The notes under the pieces: generated by a model
Told to the model about the DNA's origin: nothing
Database searches by the model: none
The model's input: only the letters and a program-made list of their open reading frames with translations
DNA from: Verrucomicrobiota bacterium
GTDB taxonomy: Bacteria; Verrucomicrobiota; Verrucomicrobiia; Verrucomicrobiales; Akkermansiaceae
Assembly: GCA_017301995.1 (NCBI GenBank)
Contig: JAFLEH010000030.1
Location: forward strand, 36,095 to 100,094
Length of the DNA: 64,000 nucleotides
Reading direction: 5' to 3'
Made by a program: the position numbers and the translations under genes
Shown: piece by piece, positions 1 through 8,181 of the stretch
How positions within the stretch are numbered: position 1 is the stretch's first letter
How the letters are laid out: the number at the start of each line of letters is the position of its first letter

Positions 1-715
1 CGAGGCAGCCGCGCATCAGGCGGAGGACCAGATCGGGACAGTTGCAGTCGGAACTGAGATGGCCGAGGACCACATGGCGGAGTTCGGGGTGGGCGATTTC
101 GCCGATGAGTTCCATGACCTGGGTGTTGGAAAGATGCCCGTGGCGGGAGCTGATCCGCTGTTTGGTGGCCCAGGGGCGTTTGGTATCGGCTTCGAGGAGG
201 TTTTCGTCGTAGTTGGCCTCGACGAACAAAGCATCGAGCCGCAGCAGGCTGGCGACGATGCTGCGGGTGACATGGCCGGCGTCCGAGAGCACGCCGAGCG
301 CGCGGCCGGCGTGGCGGATGACAAAACCCACCGGGTCCACCGCGTCATGCTGGGTGGCGAAGGGCGAGATTTCCGCGGATCCGATGGCAAACGGGCGACC
401 GCTATCGAAAACCCGCCAGGTTCCGTGAGGCACGCCGGTTTCTCTAACCAATCGGACGGTTCCCGGCGTGCCGTAAACCGGAACGGGATGCTGCTTGAGG
501 AAAACTTTCAGCCCGCGGGTATGGTCGCCGTGCTCGTGGGTGAGCAGGATCCCGTCGAGCGACCCCGGATCCACGCCGATCTCCGCCAGGCGGAGCACCA
601 GTTGCTTGGCGCTGAGGCCGGCGTCCAACAACAGCCTGACGCCGCGGCAATCGACGACCGCCGCGTTTCCCCCGCTGCCACTGCCCAGCACCGCGAACCG
701 CATGCGGCGGAGCAT
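1..715 (-). CDS. MBL-fold metallo-hydrolase, WalJ/YycJ-like (3' end outside window)
   Basis: The reading frame is open from the start near 715 to the left edge with no stop, so the C-terminus is missing. The protein opens with the family hallmark LGSGSGGN, then the metal-binding motif THEHGDH (about residues 62-68), later a SDAGH motif, EANYDE, and a GHLSS motif close to the truncation. These are the metal ligands and spacing of the YycJ/WalJ branch of the metallo-beta-lactamase superfamily, small cytoplasmic nuclease-like hydrolases. A second ATG at 703 gives the more usual N-terminus MRFAVLGSG; neither start has a clear ribosome binding site. The physiological substrate cannot be read from the sequence. 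Confidence 0.85.
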   Translation of the reverse strand, partial: MLRRMRFAVLGSGSGGNAAVVDCRGVRLLLDAGLSAKQLVLRLAEIGVDPGSLDGILLTHEHGDHTRGLKVFLKQHPVPVYGTPGTVRLVRETGVPHGTWRVFDSGRPFAIGSAEISPFATQHDAVDPVGFVIRHAGRALGVLSDAGHVTRSIVASLLRLDALFVEANYDENLLEADTKRPWATKQRISSRHGHLSNTQVMELIGEIAHPELRHVVLGHLSSDCNCPDLVLRLMRGCL

Positions 716-797
716 TTCCAAGCCCGCCCGGAATGGCAAGCGGAATGGTCCCGATGATTCGGAACCTACCGCCCGGGAGCGCGCATGGAGCGGGAAG

Positions 798-1901
798 TCA
801 CTCCCCAACGGTGAGTTTGGCTTTCAGCCACTGGGCGGCCTGGAATTCGCCCGCCTGCCAAGCCAGATCGTAATAGCGCTCCGCATCGTGCGGAGCCATT
901 TCGGATAGGTGCCCGGCCATGGACGCGAGGGACTCGATTTCCGCCCTGGCGCTCCGGCACCGGCTCATCATCTCGCCAACGGTGGGACCGCCCGGCTCGA
1001 TCACCGACGCCTCCGGCAACGCCGCAAGCACCGCCATCTCATGAGCCGAGGCGGCGGCACGGGCAAGCAGCGTGTCGGTCCGGCGGATCCGTTCCGCCAA
1101 GACCAATCCCTGCCGTGCGAGGGTTAGAGACCGTGCGGTATCCCCCCGACCTGCGGCCCGCCGAATCTCAACCCCGAGGTGGTCTCCCAGCCCGGCGAGT
1201 TCGAGGTTTCCGGCCTGGCTATCGCGAAACATCGCGACAACCCGCGCCGCCTGCGGCGAATACCCGGCGGATCGGTACATCCGCTCCATCTCGCCGCGGG
1301 TGTCGAGCGCGTAGCTTTCGAATCCGGGCTTCGCGGTGGCCGCGGCCACGGCGGCGAACGCCTCATCGGTCCGGCCGGACCTGAAGTCCTCCAACGCCTG
1401 AAAATAATCGCCTAACGGATTATCCGGCGCGGCGGCGCGGAAGGCGGACAGGGCGCCCAACCTCGACTCATCGCCGCCGTATAGCAGCAGCGCGAGCAGG
1501 ACCCTCGGGTCGCTTGGCGATTTTTTCGCGGCCTCCAACAGATATTCCGGACCTTCGATTAGATTCGACGCCGCCAGCAGCCCGGAGGTCGGGCGGCCGC
1601 TCCGATTGAGATGGTTCTCGATCTCTTCTCGCGTCAGCTTGGGGATCTCCCAACTGTCGCAAAGCGCGACGATCTCCGCGAACGAAATCCTGTGGGCTTG
1701 ACTGGCGCCACCGGCACCCTCGTCATTTCCCCGCGCGGCCGATTGCCGGCGGCTGGGTCCGGGATTGGGATCGGAATCCGCCGTTGGAGCGGTGCCGCGC
1801 AAGGTCCACCACACACCGGAACCTATCAGACAGATGCCCGCCACCGCAGCGGCAACGGCGCGACCGGACCCGACGGAATGAGGATGCCTTTTCCTTTTCA
1901 T
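798..1901 (-). CDS. Membrane-anchored hypothetical protein, helical repeat-like
   Basis: I place the start at the ATG at 1901 (MKRKRHPHS) because the positively charged N-terminus is followed at once by a single hydrophobic segment (AVAAAVAGICLIGSGVWW), as in a signal anchor; the longer frame upstream adds an unlikely arginine-rich extension. The remainder of about 340 residues is alanine- and glutamate-rich, predicted helical, with blocks such as LLALLLYGGDESR and YFQALEDFRSGRTDEAFAAV that resemble degenerate TPR or SEL1-type helical hairpins. No catalytic motif is visible. It lies 111 bases downstream of the secreted protein at 2013-4388 on the same strand and could be cotranscribed with it. 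Function unknown. Confidence 0.65.
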   Translation of the reverse strand: MKRKRHPHSVGSGRAVAAAVAGICLIGSGVWWTLRGTAPTADSDPNPGPSRRQSAARGNDEGAGGASQAHRISFAEIVALCDSWEIPKLTREEIENHLNRSGRPTSGLLAASNLIEGPEYLLEAAKKSPSDPRVLLALLLYGGDESRLGALSAFRAAAPDNPLGDYFQALEDFRSGRTDEAFAAVAAATAKPGFESYALDTRGEMERMYRSAGYSPQAARVVAMFRDSQAGNLELAGLGDHLGVEIRRAAGRGDTARSLTLARQGLVLAERIRRTDTLLARAAASAHEMAVLAALPEASVIEPGGPTVGEMMSRCRSARAEIESLASMAGHLSEMAPHDAERYYDLAWQAGEFQAAQWLKAKLTVGE

Positions 1902-2012
1902 GGGCTGGAGGATGGAAACCCAGGCGCCCGCCGTCAAGACGGAAAATGAAACCCGCGCGCGGGCCGCCGTGGACCGGCCCATGCTTTCTCCGCCCTTCCC
2001 ATGCGGGCGGAT

Positions 2013-4388
2013 TCACTTTTCTCCCCGCAAATGGAGAACCACGGTGGTGAGAGGCGGAACCTCGACCGGTTTCGATGGATCGGTCTTCCGGCCGGTGACG
2101 AGATCGGTGGCGGATGCGAAACCCGCCGGAAGTGTTAGACGGCGCGCCGAGTCCGTGGTGGTGTTCACGGCGAACAGATAGTCGCCGTACCGGAGGTGAT
2201 AGAACGCGGCCTTGCCGACGAAAGGTCCCCAGTTTCCGTAGGCGGGCAGCCTGGCGTCCGGCGGGCGTCGGGCGATCGGCAGCTTCTCGCCGGCCCACGC
2301 CTGGTGGAGGGTTTCGCCGGGTGGCGCGATGCCGCCGGTGCGGAGAAAGTCGATGTGGTCGGGGCGCTGCCAGAAATCCCCGGTTCCGTCCACCTCGAAT
2401 TCGGATAGAACGGTGGCGATGCGCATGCCGCCGGGCCCGGTTTCGAGGATCCGCGTGGAGCCGCTCACGCCGCGCTCCTGCCGGTAGTAGAAGTTCACGA
2501 ACAGCCTGCGGTCGCCGTGTTTCATGGCGATGACCGCGTTCTCCTCGTCGGCGAAGACGAAGTCCGGTTGGCCGTCGCCCATGGGGATGCGGAAGGCGCT
2601 GGGAGGCAGGGATTTGACGGTGGCGTATTCGCCAATGTTGCGCATCATGCCGAGGGTGTCCGGGTCTTTGGCACGCTGGGCAAGGCGCGGATAGTATTGG
2701 TTGTCGGCCAAACATTGTTGGGTGGCGCCCACGGCGGCCGCGTCCCTGGTGAAAGCGGGCACCGTCATCCACCAGTCCTCGCGGACATCGCAGGTGCCGT
2801 AGGCCGGATTGGACATGGGGAAATGGGCGGTGCGGTTGTCGATTTCGCTGGGGATCCGCATGGTGCGGAACCCTTCGGCATCCACCGCCGGATAGCGGAA
2901 GTTCAAACGCGCGCGGTGCATTCTAACAAGCTGTTCGCGGAGTTGCGGGTCACCGCTGAGATCGGCCATGTCACGCAGGAATTTCAGGATCGTTTCCCCA
3001 TAGCTGGCCACCCATCCGAGTTCGCGGGAGACCGCCTTGCGGGTGACGATGCGGTGGTTCGCCCCATAAGGCATCTCACTGCCGGTGGCGGTGTCGTTTC
3101 CAAGCCACGGGAGAATTCCCGCCGATTCGCGGAGGTACCGCAACGCCGCCTGCTCGGTTAGGGCGCGCTCCGGTGAAATCACCGCTAGCCCCCGGTTGGC
3201 GGTGTAGATTCCGTAATCCACGATCATCGACTGGTTCGTGTAGGGCCGGCGTCCCTGGGTGCGGGTCCAATCGACGCTGGCACGGAGAAACCGCGACCAC
3301 ACCTCGCGGCGTGTCAGGCGGAGGGTTTTTCCGGATGGGGCGGGCGAAGTGTGGGACGCGTCAAGGTTGGGATCGTCACGGCGGGTGAAGGGAAGAAACG
3401 GCAACTCGGCGGAAACCTCGACCGACTCATCGAGCGCGCGATCTAACAATGTGTTTGCCCCGAGCCGGGCGATGGCCTCGCCGAGCGGTCCGGCACCGTT
3501 CCATGTCGCCCCGATCCGGCCCGGTCCGACGAACGCGTCACCCAGCCGAACCAACGAGGCGACCGCCTCCGGTTTCCGATAGGCAACGGTCCACGGGATG
3601 TGGTAGGCCTCGGCCACCAGAACAAGAGAGGCTCCGGCATCCTTGGTCTTGGGCTTGTCCTGTTCCAACAGATCACCAAGCCGCTGGTTGACGGTGGTTT
3701 TCATGGTTTCCAACAATCCATCAACCGGCCCGGCCGGACGGACCCTCGTTTCGGGATGTGGTTCCTGCTTTTCCCCGGCTGGCGGTTCGAAACGGACATC
3801 GGTATGGGTGCAGACCGCATAGATCCCTCGGCTGGGCCGGGCCAGCTCGCGTTGCTTCAATGCGAATGTCTGGCCATACGGCCACATGCGTCCCAACGCC
3901 TCGATCCGGAATCCGATCTTCGCGCGTCCGGCGGTGCGGAACCTGGGAAGCGCCACGGTCTGATAGAAGAAGCGGCCGGGGCAGAGCGGGTCGCGATCAC
4001 ACTGGTTCAGCACATCGTGGTCGCCCTCGTGCCGGTAACCCACCTGCATTCCATCCATGAAAAGCAGCAACCGGCCGCGGTCATCGCCGCAATCCGATCC
4101 CCACAGTTTGACGGTTAGATAATTCTGGCGTTCCGGATCCACCATGAGATCGAACGCGAGGTTGCCTCCGCGATAGGAAACCGGATCCAGTGGAAGAAGC
4201 TGGCGCGCCGATTGGCCCAATCCGCCACGGATTGTCTCGCTGCGCACCGTTTCGAACGCATGAACTCGCTCCGAATCCGCATTTCCGAAATCCAGCCGAT
4301 CAATGGCTTGGGCGTCCGCGGCGTTCGGTTCAAGGCAGCGGAGCAACGAAAACGCCAGGAAAAGGCGGAAGAGGGTGGTGTTCATCAT
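2013..4388 (-). CDS. Large secreted hypothetical protein
   Basis: A 791-residue protein with two possible ATGs in tandem (MMNTT) and a classical signal peptide (LFRLFLAFSLLRCL, then a likely cleavage after ADAQA). The first ~200 residues look beta-rich (LAFDLMVDPERQNYLTVKLW, LLLFMDGMQVGY) like a carbohydrate-binding or jelly-roll domain. The centre is aromatic and helical (for instance LRYLRESAGILPWLGNDTA) and might be an alpha/alpha barrel. The C-terminus (FYHLRYGDYLFAVNTT, then a short beta-sandwich) resembles the ending of some polysaccharide-active enzymes. I do not recognise the family. It is divergent from the OmpA-type gene starting at 4593, with about 200 bases between them. Confidence 0.75.
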   Translation of the reverse strand: MMNTTLFRLFLAFSLLRCLEPNAADAQAIDRLDFGNADSERVHAFETVRSETIRGGLGQSARQLLPLDPVSYRGGNLAFDLMVDPERQNYLTVKLWGSDCGDDRGRLLLFMDGMQVGYRHEGDHDVLNQCDRDPLCPGRFFYQTVALPRFRTAGRAKIGFRIEALGRMWPYGQTFALKQRELARPSRGIYAVCTHTDVRFEPPAGEKQEPHPETRVRPAGPVDGLLETMKTTVNQRLGDLLEQDKPKTKDAGASLVLVAEAYHIPWTVAYRKPEAVASLVRLGDAFVGPGRIGATWNGAGPLGEAIARLGANTLLDRALDESVEVSAELPFLPFTRRDDPNLDASHTSPAPSGKTLRLTRREVWSRFLRASVDWTRTQGRRPYTNQSMIVDYGIYTANRGLAVISPERALTEQAALRYLRESAGILPWLGNDTATGSEMPYGANHRIVTRKAVSRELGWVASYGETILKFLRDMADLSGDPQLREQLVRMHRARLNFRYPAVDAEGFRTMRIPSEIDNRTAHFPMSNPAYGTCDVREDWWMTVPAFTRDAAAVGATQQCLADNQYYPRLAQRAKDPDTLGMMRNIGEYATVKSLPPSAFRIPMGDGQPDFVFADEENAVIAMKHGDRRLFVNFYYRQERGVSGSTRILETGPGGMRIATVLSEFEVDGTGDFWQRPDHIDFLRTGGIAPPGETLHQAWAGEKLPIARRPPDARLPAYGNWGPFVGKAAFYHLRYGDYLFAVNTTTDSARRLTLPAGFASATDLVTGRKTDPSKPVEVPPLTTVVLHLRGEK

Positions 4389-4592
4389 GGGGCACGGCGC
4401 GGCCCGAGTCTTGGATCGCGGGCCGCGAACGATTTACGCCGGGAAAACCGGGACCTGTCGTCGCCAGTGCGGGGAGTATGTGTTCACTGGAAACCTGGTG
4501 GCATTTGCCGCGTTCCCCCGATGCGGCGGATTGTCTATCGCGATCGGTTTTGTCTTGCCCCGGCGGAGCATTTCACGCAATGTCGCGGGGTG

Positions 4593-5621
4593 ATGAAACA
4601 CCTCCTTCTCCCCATCGCCGCCATTTCCGCGCTGTCCTCCGTCCTCGTGGCGGCGGATTTCGCGGGTTCGTCCGATCACCCGCTCGTCAAACGGGTCACC
4701 GGGTCCGAGATCTTCTTCGCGAAGAAGTCCGATTTTGAGAAACTGAAGCTCGCTCTCGGCAAGATCGAGTGGAGCGGCGCCGAGGCCAAGGTCAAACCCT
4801 ATCAAAGCGCCACCGTCGAGGGCAAGCTCCTGACCAACTATTACAAAACACCGGACAAAATGGGCACGCTGGAAGTGCTCCGCAACTACGAGCAGGAACT
4901 CAAGGAAGGCGGGTTCGAGATTCTCCACAGCGGGCAAGGAGAGGAAATCGAAACCATTGGCTACAACAACCAGATCGCCCGCGAGATCCTCGGCATGACC
5001 GGCACCTACGGCACCCCGGAGGAAAAGGCCCAGTGGCCGTTCCAGCACACCGACGAGAAAAAGGCGGGCTACATCGCCGCCAAAAAGACCGGCGACTCCG
5101 GAGAAATATATGTCAGCGCCTACATCGTTTCCAATCAGCATAACAAGTGGCTGGACATTCCGGTGGACCGCACCCTCGTCCGGCTGGATGTCTGCGAGGT
5201 CAAGGCCCGCGAGCAACGGATGGAACTCGTGAAAAGCGGGGAAATGGCCGACCAGATCGCCCTCAACGGCCGCGTCGCCCTCTATGGCATCCTGTTCGAC
5301 TTCGACAAAGCGACGATCCGCCCCGACAGCGAGCCCACGCTGGCCGAAATCGCCAAACTGCTGAAGGAAAAACCCGCGCTCAACATCCTCGTCGTCGGCC
5401 ACACCGACGCGACCGGCGGCTTCGAATACAACCGCGGCCTCTCCCAACGCCGCGCCGAAAGCGTCGTCGCCAGCCTCGCCGCAAAAGGCATCGCGAAAGA
5501 ACGCCTCTTCCCCGTGGGTGTCGCCTTTGCCTCTCCCGTCGCCACCAACACCACCGAAGACGGCAAGGCCAAAAACCGGCGCGTCGAACTGGTGGACATG
5601 GCCGGCGGCAAGGCGAAATAG
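4593..5621 (+). CDS. DUF4892 / OmpA-family outer-membrane-associated protein
   Basis: The ATG at 4593 begins a clean signal peptide (MKHLLLPIAAISALSSVLVAA); the frame is open further upstream but that part overlaps the divergent gene. Residues ~22-200 match the DUF4892 pattern (SSDHPLVKRVTGSEI, LEVLRNYEQELKEGGFEIL). The last ~110 residues are an OmpA_C peptidoglycan-binding domain: LYGILFDFDKATI, then VVGHTDATGGFEYN, LSQRRAESVVASL and NRRVEL. Known relatives are periplasmic or outer-membrane proteins tethering to peptidoglycan. The protein is 342 residues, normal for this pair of domains. It stands alone, with 320 noncoding bases after it. Confidence 0.88.
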   Translation: MKHLLLPIAAISALSSVLVAADFAGSSDHPLVKRVTGSEIFFAKKSDFEKLKLALGKIEWSGAEAKVKPYQSATVEGKLLTNYYKTPDKMGTLEVLRNYEQELKEGGFEILHSGQGEEIETIGYNNQIAREILGMTGTYGTPEEKAQWPFQHTDEKKAGYIAAKKTGDSGEIYVSAYIVSNQHNKWLDIPVDRTLVRLDVCEVKAREQRMELVKSGEMADQIALNGRVALYGILFDFDKATIRPDSEPTLAEIAKLLKEKPALNILVVGHTDATGGFEYNRGLSQRRAESVVASLAAKGIAKERLFPVGVAFASPVATNTTEDGKAKNRRVELVDMAGGKAK

Positions 5622-5770
5622 TCCCGGCCGACCGGCGGGTGTTGGCGGATGGCAGGGGGGCGGAACCTGTCGCAAGGATTTTCCAAGACCTCCCCGCTTC
5701 CGAGCGATGTCTAGCGGAAGATCGTTCATGCCGCCCGCTCGGGGAACACCCCTGCCTGGGACTGCATCCA

Positions 5771-5816
5771 AAGGTGCTCGAGTGGTTAAAAGAACGCCGC
5801 TTGGCAACCCAAGCCC
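5771..5816 (+). other. tRNA-Ser-like 5' remnant with hairpin
   Basis: Inside the 322-base gap between the OmpA-type gene and the sigma factor, the stretch GGTGCTCGAGTGGTTAAA looks like the D-arm region of class II (Ser-type) tRNAs. It is followed by an exact 6-bp hairpin, GCTTGG-CAAC-CCAAGC (5799-5814). No matching T-arm or acceptor end follows at the right distance, so this is at most a remnant. The rest of the gap shows no gene. Confidence 0.3.
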
Positions 5817-5943
5817 TACAAATGACTTGCTCCGAAGGATCAGGCGTGCGGGGGGCGAGGACCACGGTTGGTTTCGAAAATCCGGAGAAAGTCGGGTTAA
5901 CATCGGGACATTTCCGGCCCTTTAGCGTATGTAGAATCCAGTT

Positions 5944-6492
5944 TTGAACCGCCCGCCTTCCCAATCCGCCGATCTAGCCGAATTTGTCCGCCTGTTGACC
6001 GATCATCAGGCGGTGTTGCGCGGCTACATCCGCACGCTGGTGCCGCAGGAGGCCGATATCCGGGACGTTTTGCAGAACACCAATCTCGCGCTGTGGGAGC
6101 GGCGGGAAACGTTCGAGCCAGGCACGAATTTCAAGGCATGGAGTTTCGCGATCGCCCGGTTCCGGGTGATGGAGCACCGCAAAAAGCTGCTGCGGGAACA
6201 CAAACTGGTGTTTTCGTCCGAGCTCATGGAAATGTTGGGCGATGCATGGAATGAGCGGGACGCGGACATGGTGGAAACCGAACTCCGGGCGCTTGAGGAA
6301 TGCCTGGACGGGCTGCGCAAGAAGGACCGGGACCTGATCGCCGCGCGCTATGAAACGAAAACGCCGCTCGCCGAGTATGCGAAGACCGACGGCCGGTCCG
6401 AGCCCTCGCTGCGCGTGGCGCTCAACCGCCTCCGCGGCATCCTGCGCCAATGCATCGACTCGAAACTCTCGGGCGAAAGGGGGATCGCGTGA
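5944..6492 (+). CDS. ECF-like RNA polymerase sigma factor (Planctomycetes/Verrucomicrobia type)
   Basis: A 182-residue sigma-70-family protein starting at a TTG (5944). Region 2 is visible as LRGYIRTLVPQEADIRDVLQNTNLALWE and the following FKAWSFAIARFRVMEHRKK. Region 4 is weaker but present (LEECLDGLRKKDRDLIAARYE, then LRVALNRLRGILRQCI). This corresponds to the sigma family common in Planctomycetes and Verrucomicrobia that usually precedes a FecR-like membrane partner. Its TGA stop overlaps the GTG start of the next gene, which strongly suggests translational coupling. Probable role: driving transcription of a nearby regulon, perhaps the adhesin-like genes downstream, under control of the FecR protein. 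Confidence 0.9.
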   Translation: MNRPPSQSADLAEFVRLLTDHQAVLRGYIRTLVPQEADIRDVLQNTNLALWERRETFEPGTNFKAWSFAIARFRVMEHRKKLLREHKLVFSSELMEMLGDAWNERDADMVETELRALEECLDGLRKKDRDLIAARYETKTPLAEYAKTDGRSEPSLRVALNRLRGILRQCIDSKLSGERGIA

Positions 6493-8060
6493 CCCCGCTT
6501 CCGGCCAACGAACTCGACCGGCGGATCCACGCGCTGCTGGACGGCGCGATCACCGGCGAGGAGCACCGGGAACTCGAAAGCGTTCTTCTATCCGACGAAT
6601 CCGCCCGGCGGCGCTACATGGGTTTGGCCGCGTTGCACGGGTTGTTGGAAATCGAGGCCGAGCAGCGGAGCAATACCGTCCGGCAGGGTCCGGTGCCGGT
6701 GGATCTGGTGGTTTTCCGTCAGCGCCGGAGGTTGTTCCGTGTCGCGGCGATCTCGGCGGCGGCGGTGTTGTTGGCCGGGGCGTTCGTTTTGCGGCTGTTG
6801 TTCGTGCCGCCGCCCGCCACGGCCACGGTGGCCATGTCCGAGGGCACGATTTTCACGATTTCCCACGCCTCCACGCTCGCCAAGCCCCCGCCGGAAGGCG
6901 CTCTGATGCCGGGATCGACCCTACGGATCACCCAAGGCAACGTCGAACTGACCTTCGGGTCCGGGGTTAAAGCCATCGTCCAGGGGCCGGAAAACCTAAC
7001 CGTGATCGACCACCGGAGCGTGGCCATGCGCGAGGGGGTGGCCTGGTTCCATGTGCCGGCCGCCGCGACCGGTTTCGAGGTCCGGACACCCGAGCTGCGG
7101 GTAGTCGATCTGGGGACCGAGTTTGGCGTCATCGCGCGGCCGGACGCCGCCGACGAGGTGCACGTTTTCAAGGGCAAGGTGAAGGCCGAAGCGCTTCAGG
7201 GCGTGGGCGAGAGCGGCGTCCTAACCGCCAATCAGGCGCGCTCGACGTTTGTTTCGGGCAAACTGAGGGAAACCAAGCCGGCGCCGGAACGGTTTCTGAC
7301 GAAGCTGCCGTCCGGCATGCCCTATCTGCACTGGGGATTCGAAGAAACGGACCCCGCCTCTTTCAGGGTTTCCGGCACCCATCCGCGGGCTAAAGCGATC
7401 ACCGCCACTCCGCGGGCCGCCGCGCATCCTTCGGCCCTGCGCGGCGTGTCCGGCAGATTCGGCCGCGGCCTCGCCACCGACGGGACCGGGGCCTTTCTAA
7501 CCACCAATTGGGAGGGGATCGGCGGCAATTCGCCACGCAGCATCGCCTACTGGATCCGGCTGAAACCGGGCGTGTCGTATCTCGATCCGGTGGTCGGTTG
7601 GGGAGAGCGCTCCGGGCTGCGCTCGTTTTTCGCAGGCGTGGACCACTCCAACCGGGATGGCCGCGCGGTATCGTTGGTTTCGTTCGAAAACGTATGGTAT
7701 GAGGGGACCACCCACCTCGACGACGGCGCGTGGCACCATATCGCGTATGCCTACACGGGCGGGAGGCTTGCCGACGGCGGTCCCGAGGTGTTGGGATTTG
7801 TCGATGGAAAGCCGGATTCTCTCCGGCTCGTGATCTCCTCCGAGGCCTCGCCCGGCGGGGTGCATCCGGTCAACACCGACACCACCAGCCACGATGCGTA
7901 TCCGCTAACCCTATTCTGTCATCTCTATGGCGCGCCTGATGGCATTCGGAATCCGGTTGAAATCGACGAGTTGTTCGTGTTTCCCGGTGCCATCACCGCG
8001 GAGCAGGTCGGCAATCTGATCCGGTTCAATCGTCCGGATCCGCCGCCACGCGGGCGATGA
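6489..8060 (+). CDS. FecR-domain transmembrane regulator with C-terminal LamG domain
   Basis: I choose the GTG at 6489, which overlaps the sigma-factor stop as GTGA, giving 523 residues. The N-terminal ~75 residues are a cytoplasmic helical region (RIHALLDGAITGEEHRELE) of anti-sigma type. A single membrane span follows (AAISAAAVLLAGAFVLRLLF). Residues ~150-260 form a FecR domain (AWFHVPAAATGFEVRTPE, VVDLGTEFGVIA, DEVHVFKGKVKAE). Residues ~315-510 look like a LamG/concanavalin-type lectin fold (SIAYWIRLKPGVSY, GAWHHIAYAYTGG, EIDELFVFPGAIT). Known FecR partners sense a periplasmic signal and control their sigma factor; the LamG part suggests glycan sensing (inference). Confidence 0.88.
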   Translation: MTPLPANELDRRIHALLDGAITGEEHRELESVLLSDESARRRYMGLAALHGLLEIEAEQRSNTVRQGPVPVDLVVFRQRRRLFRVAAISAAAVLLAGAFVLRLLFVPPPATATVAMSEGTIFTISHASTLAKPPPEGALMPGSTLRITQGNVELTFGSGVKAIVQGPENLTVIDHRSVAMREGVAWFHVPAAATGFEVRTPELRVVDLGTEFGVIARPDAADEVHVFKGKVKAEALQGVGESGVLTANQARSTFVSGKLRETKPAPERFLTKLPSGMPYLHWGFEETDPASFRVSGTHPRAKAITATPRAAAHPSALRGVSGRFGRGLATDGTGAFLTTNWEGIGGNSPRSIAYWIRLKPGVSYLDPVVGWGERSGLRSFFAGVDHSNRDGRAVSLVSFENVWYEGTTHLDDGAWHHIAYAYTGGRLADGGPEVLGFVDGKPDSLRLVISSEASPGGVHPVNTDTTSHDAYPLTLFCHLYGAPDGIRNPVEIDELFVFPGAITAEQVGNLIRFNRPDPPPRGR

Positions 8061-8181
8061 AAGCCCATTCCCAACCAATCCGTTAACATTCCAACCGATT
8101 CCGACCTTAAACTCCGATGGCTTTGATGCCTTGCTCCAGCCGCTTTTTCCAATCCAACCGATAACCAGACCGACCTAGCCC
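8061..8181 (+). promoter_or_regulatory. C/A-rich 5' leader without Shine-Dalgarno
   Basis: The 121 bases before the first giant repeat protein are dominated by repeated CCAACC- and CCGACC-like words and contain no purine-rich ribosome binding site near the ATG at 8182. It looks like an unstructured pyrimidine/adenine-rich leader. No clear promoter boxes could be assigned. Confidence 0.3.

Noticed and set aside
5771..5860. Complete tRNA-Ser gene
   Set aside because: Only the D-arm-like 5' part is recognisable; no variable arm, T-arm or acceptor partner could be placed, so I list it only as a remnant.
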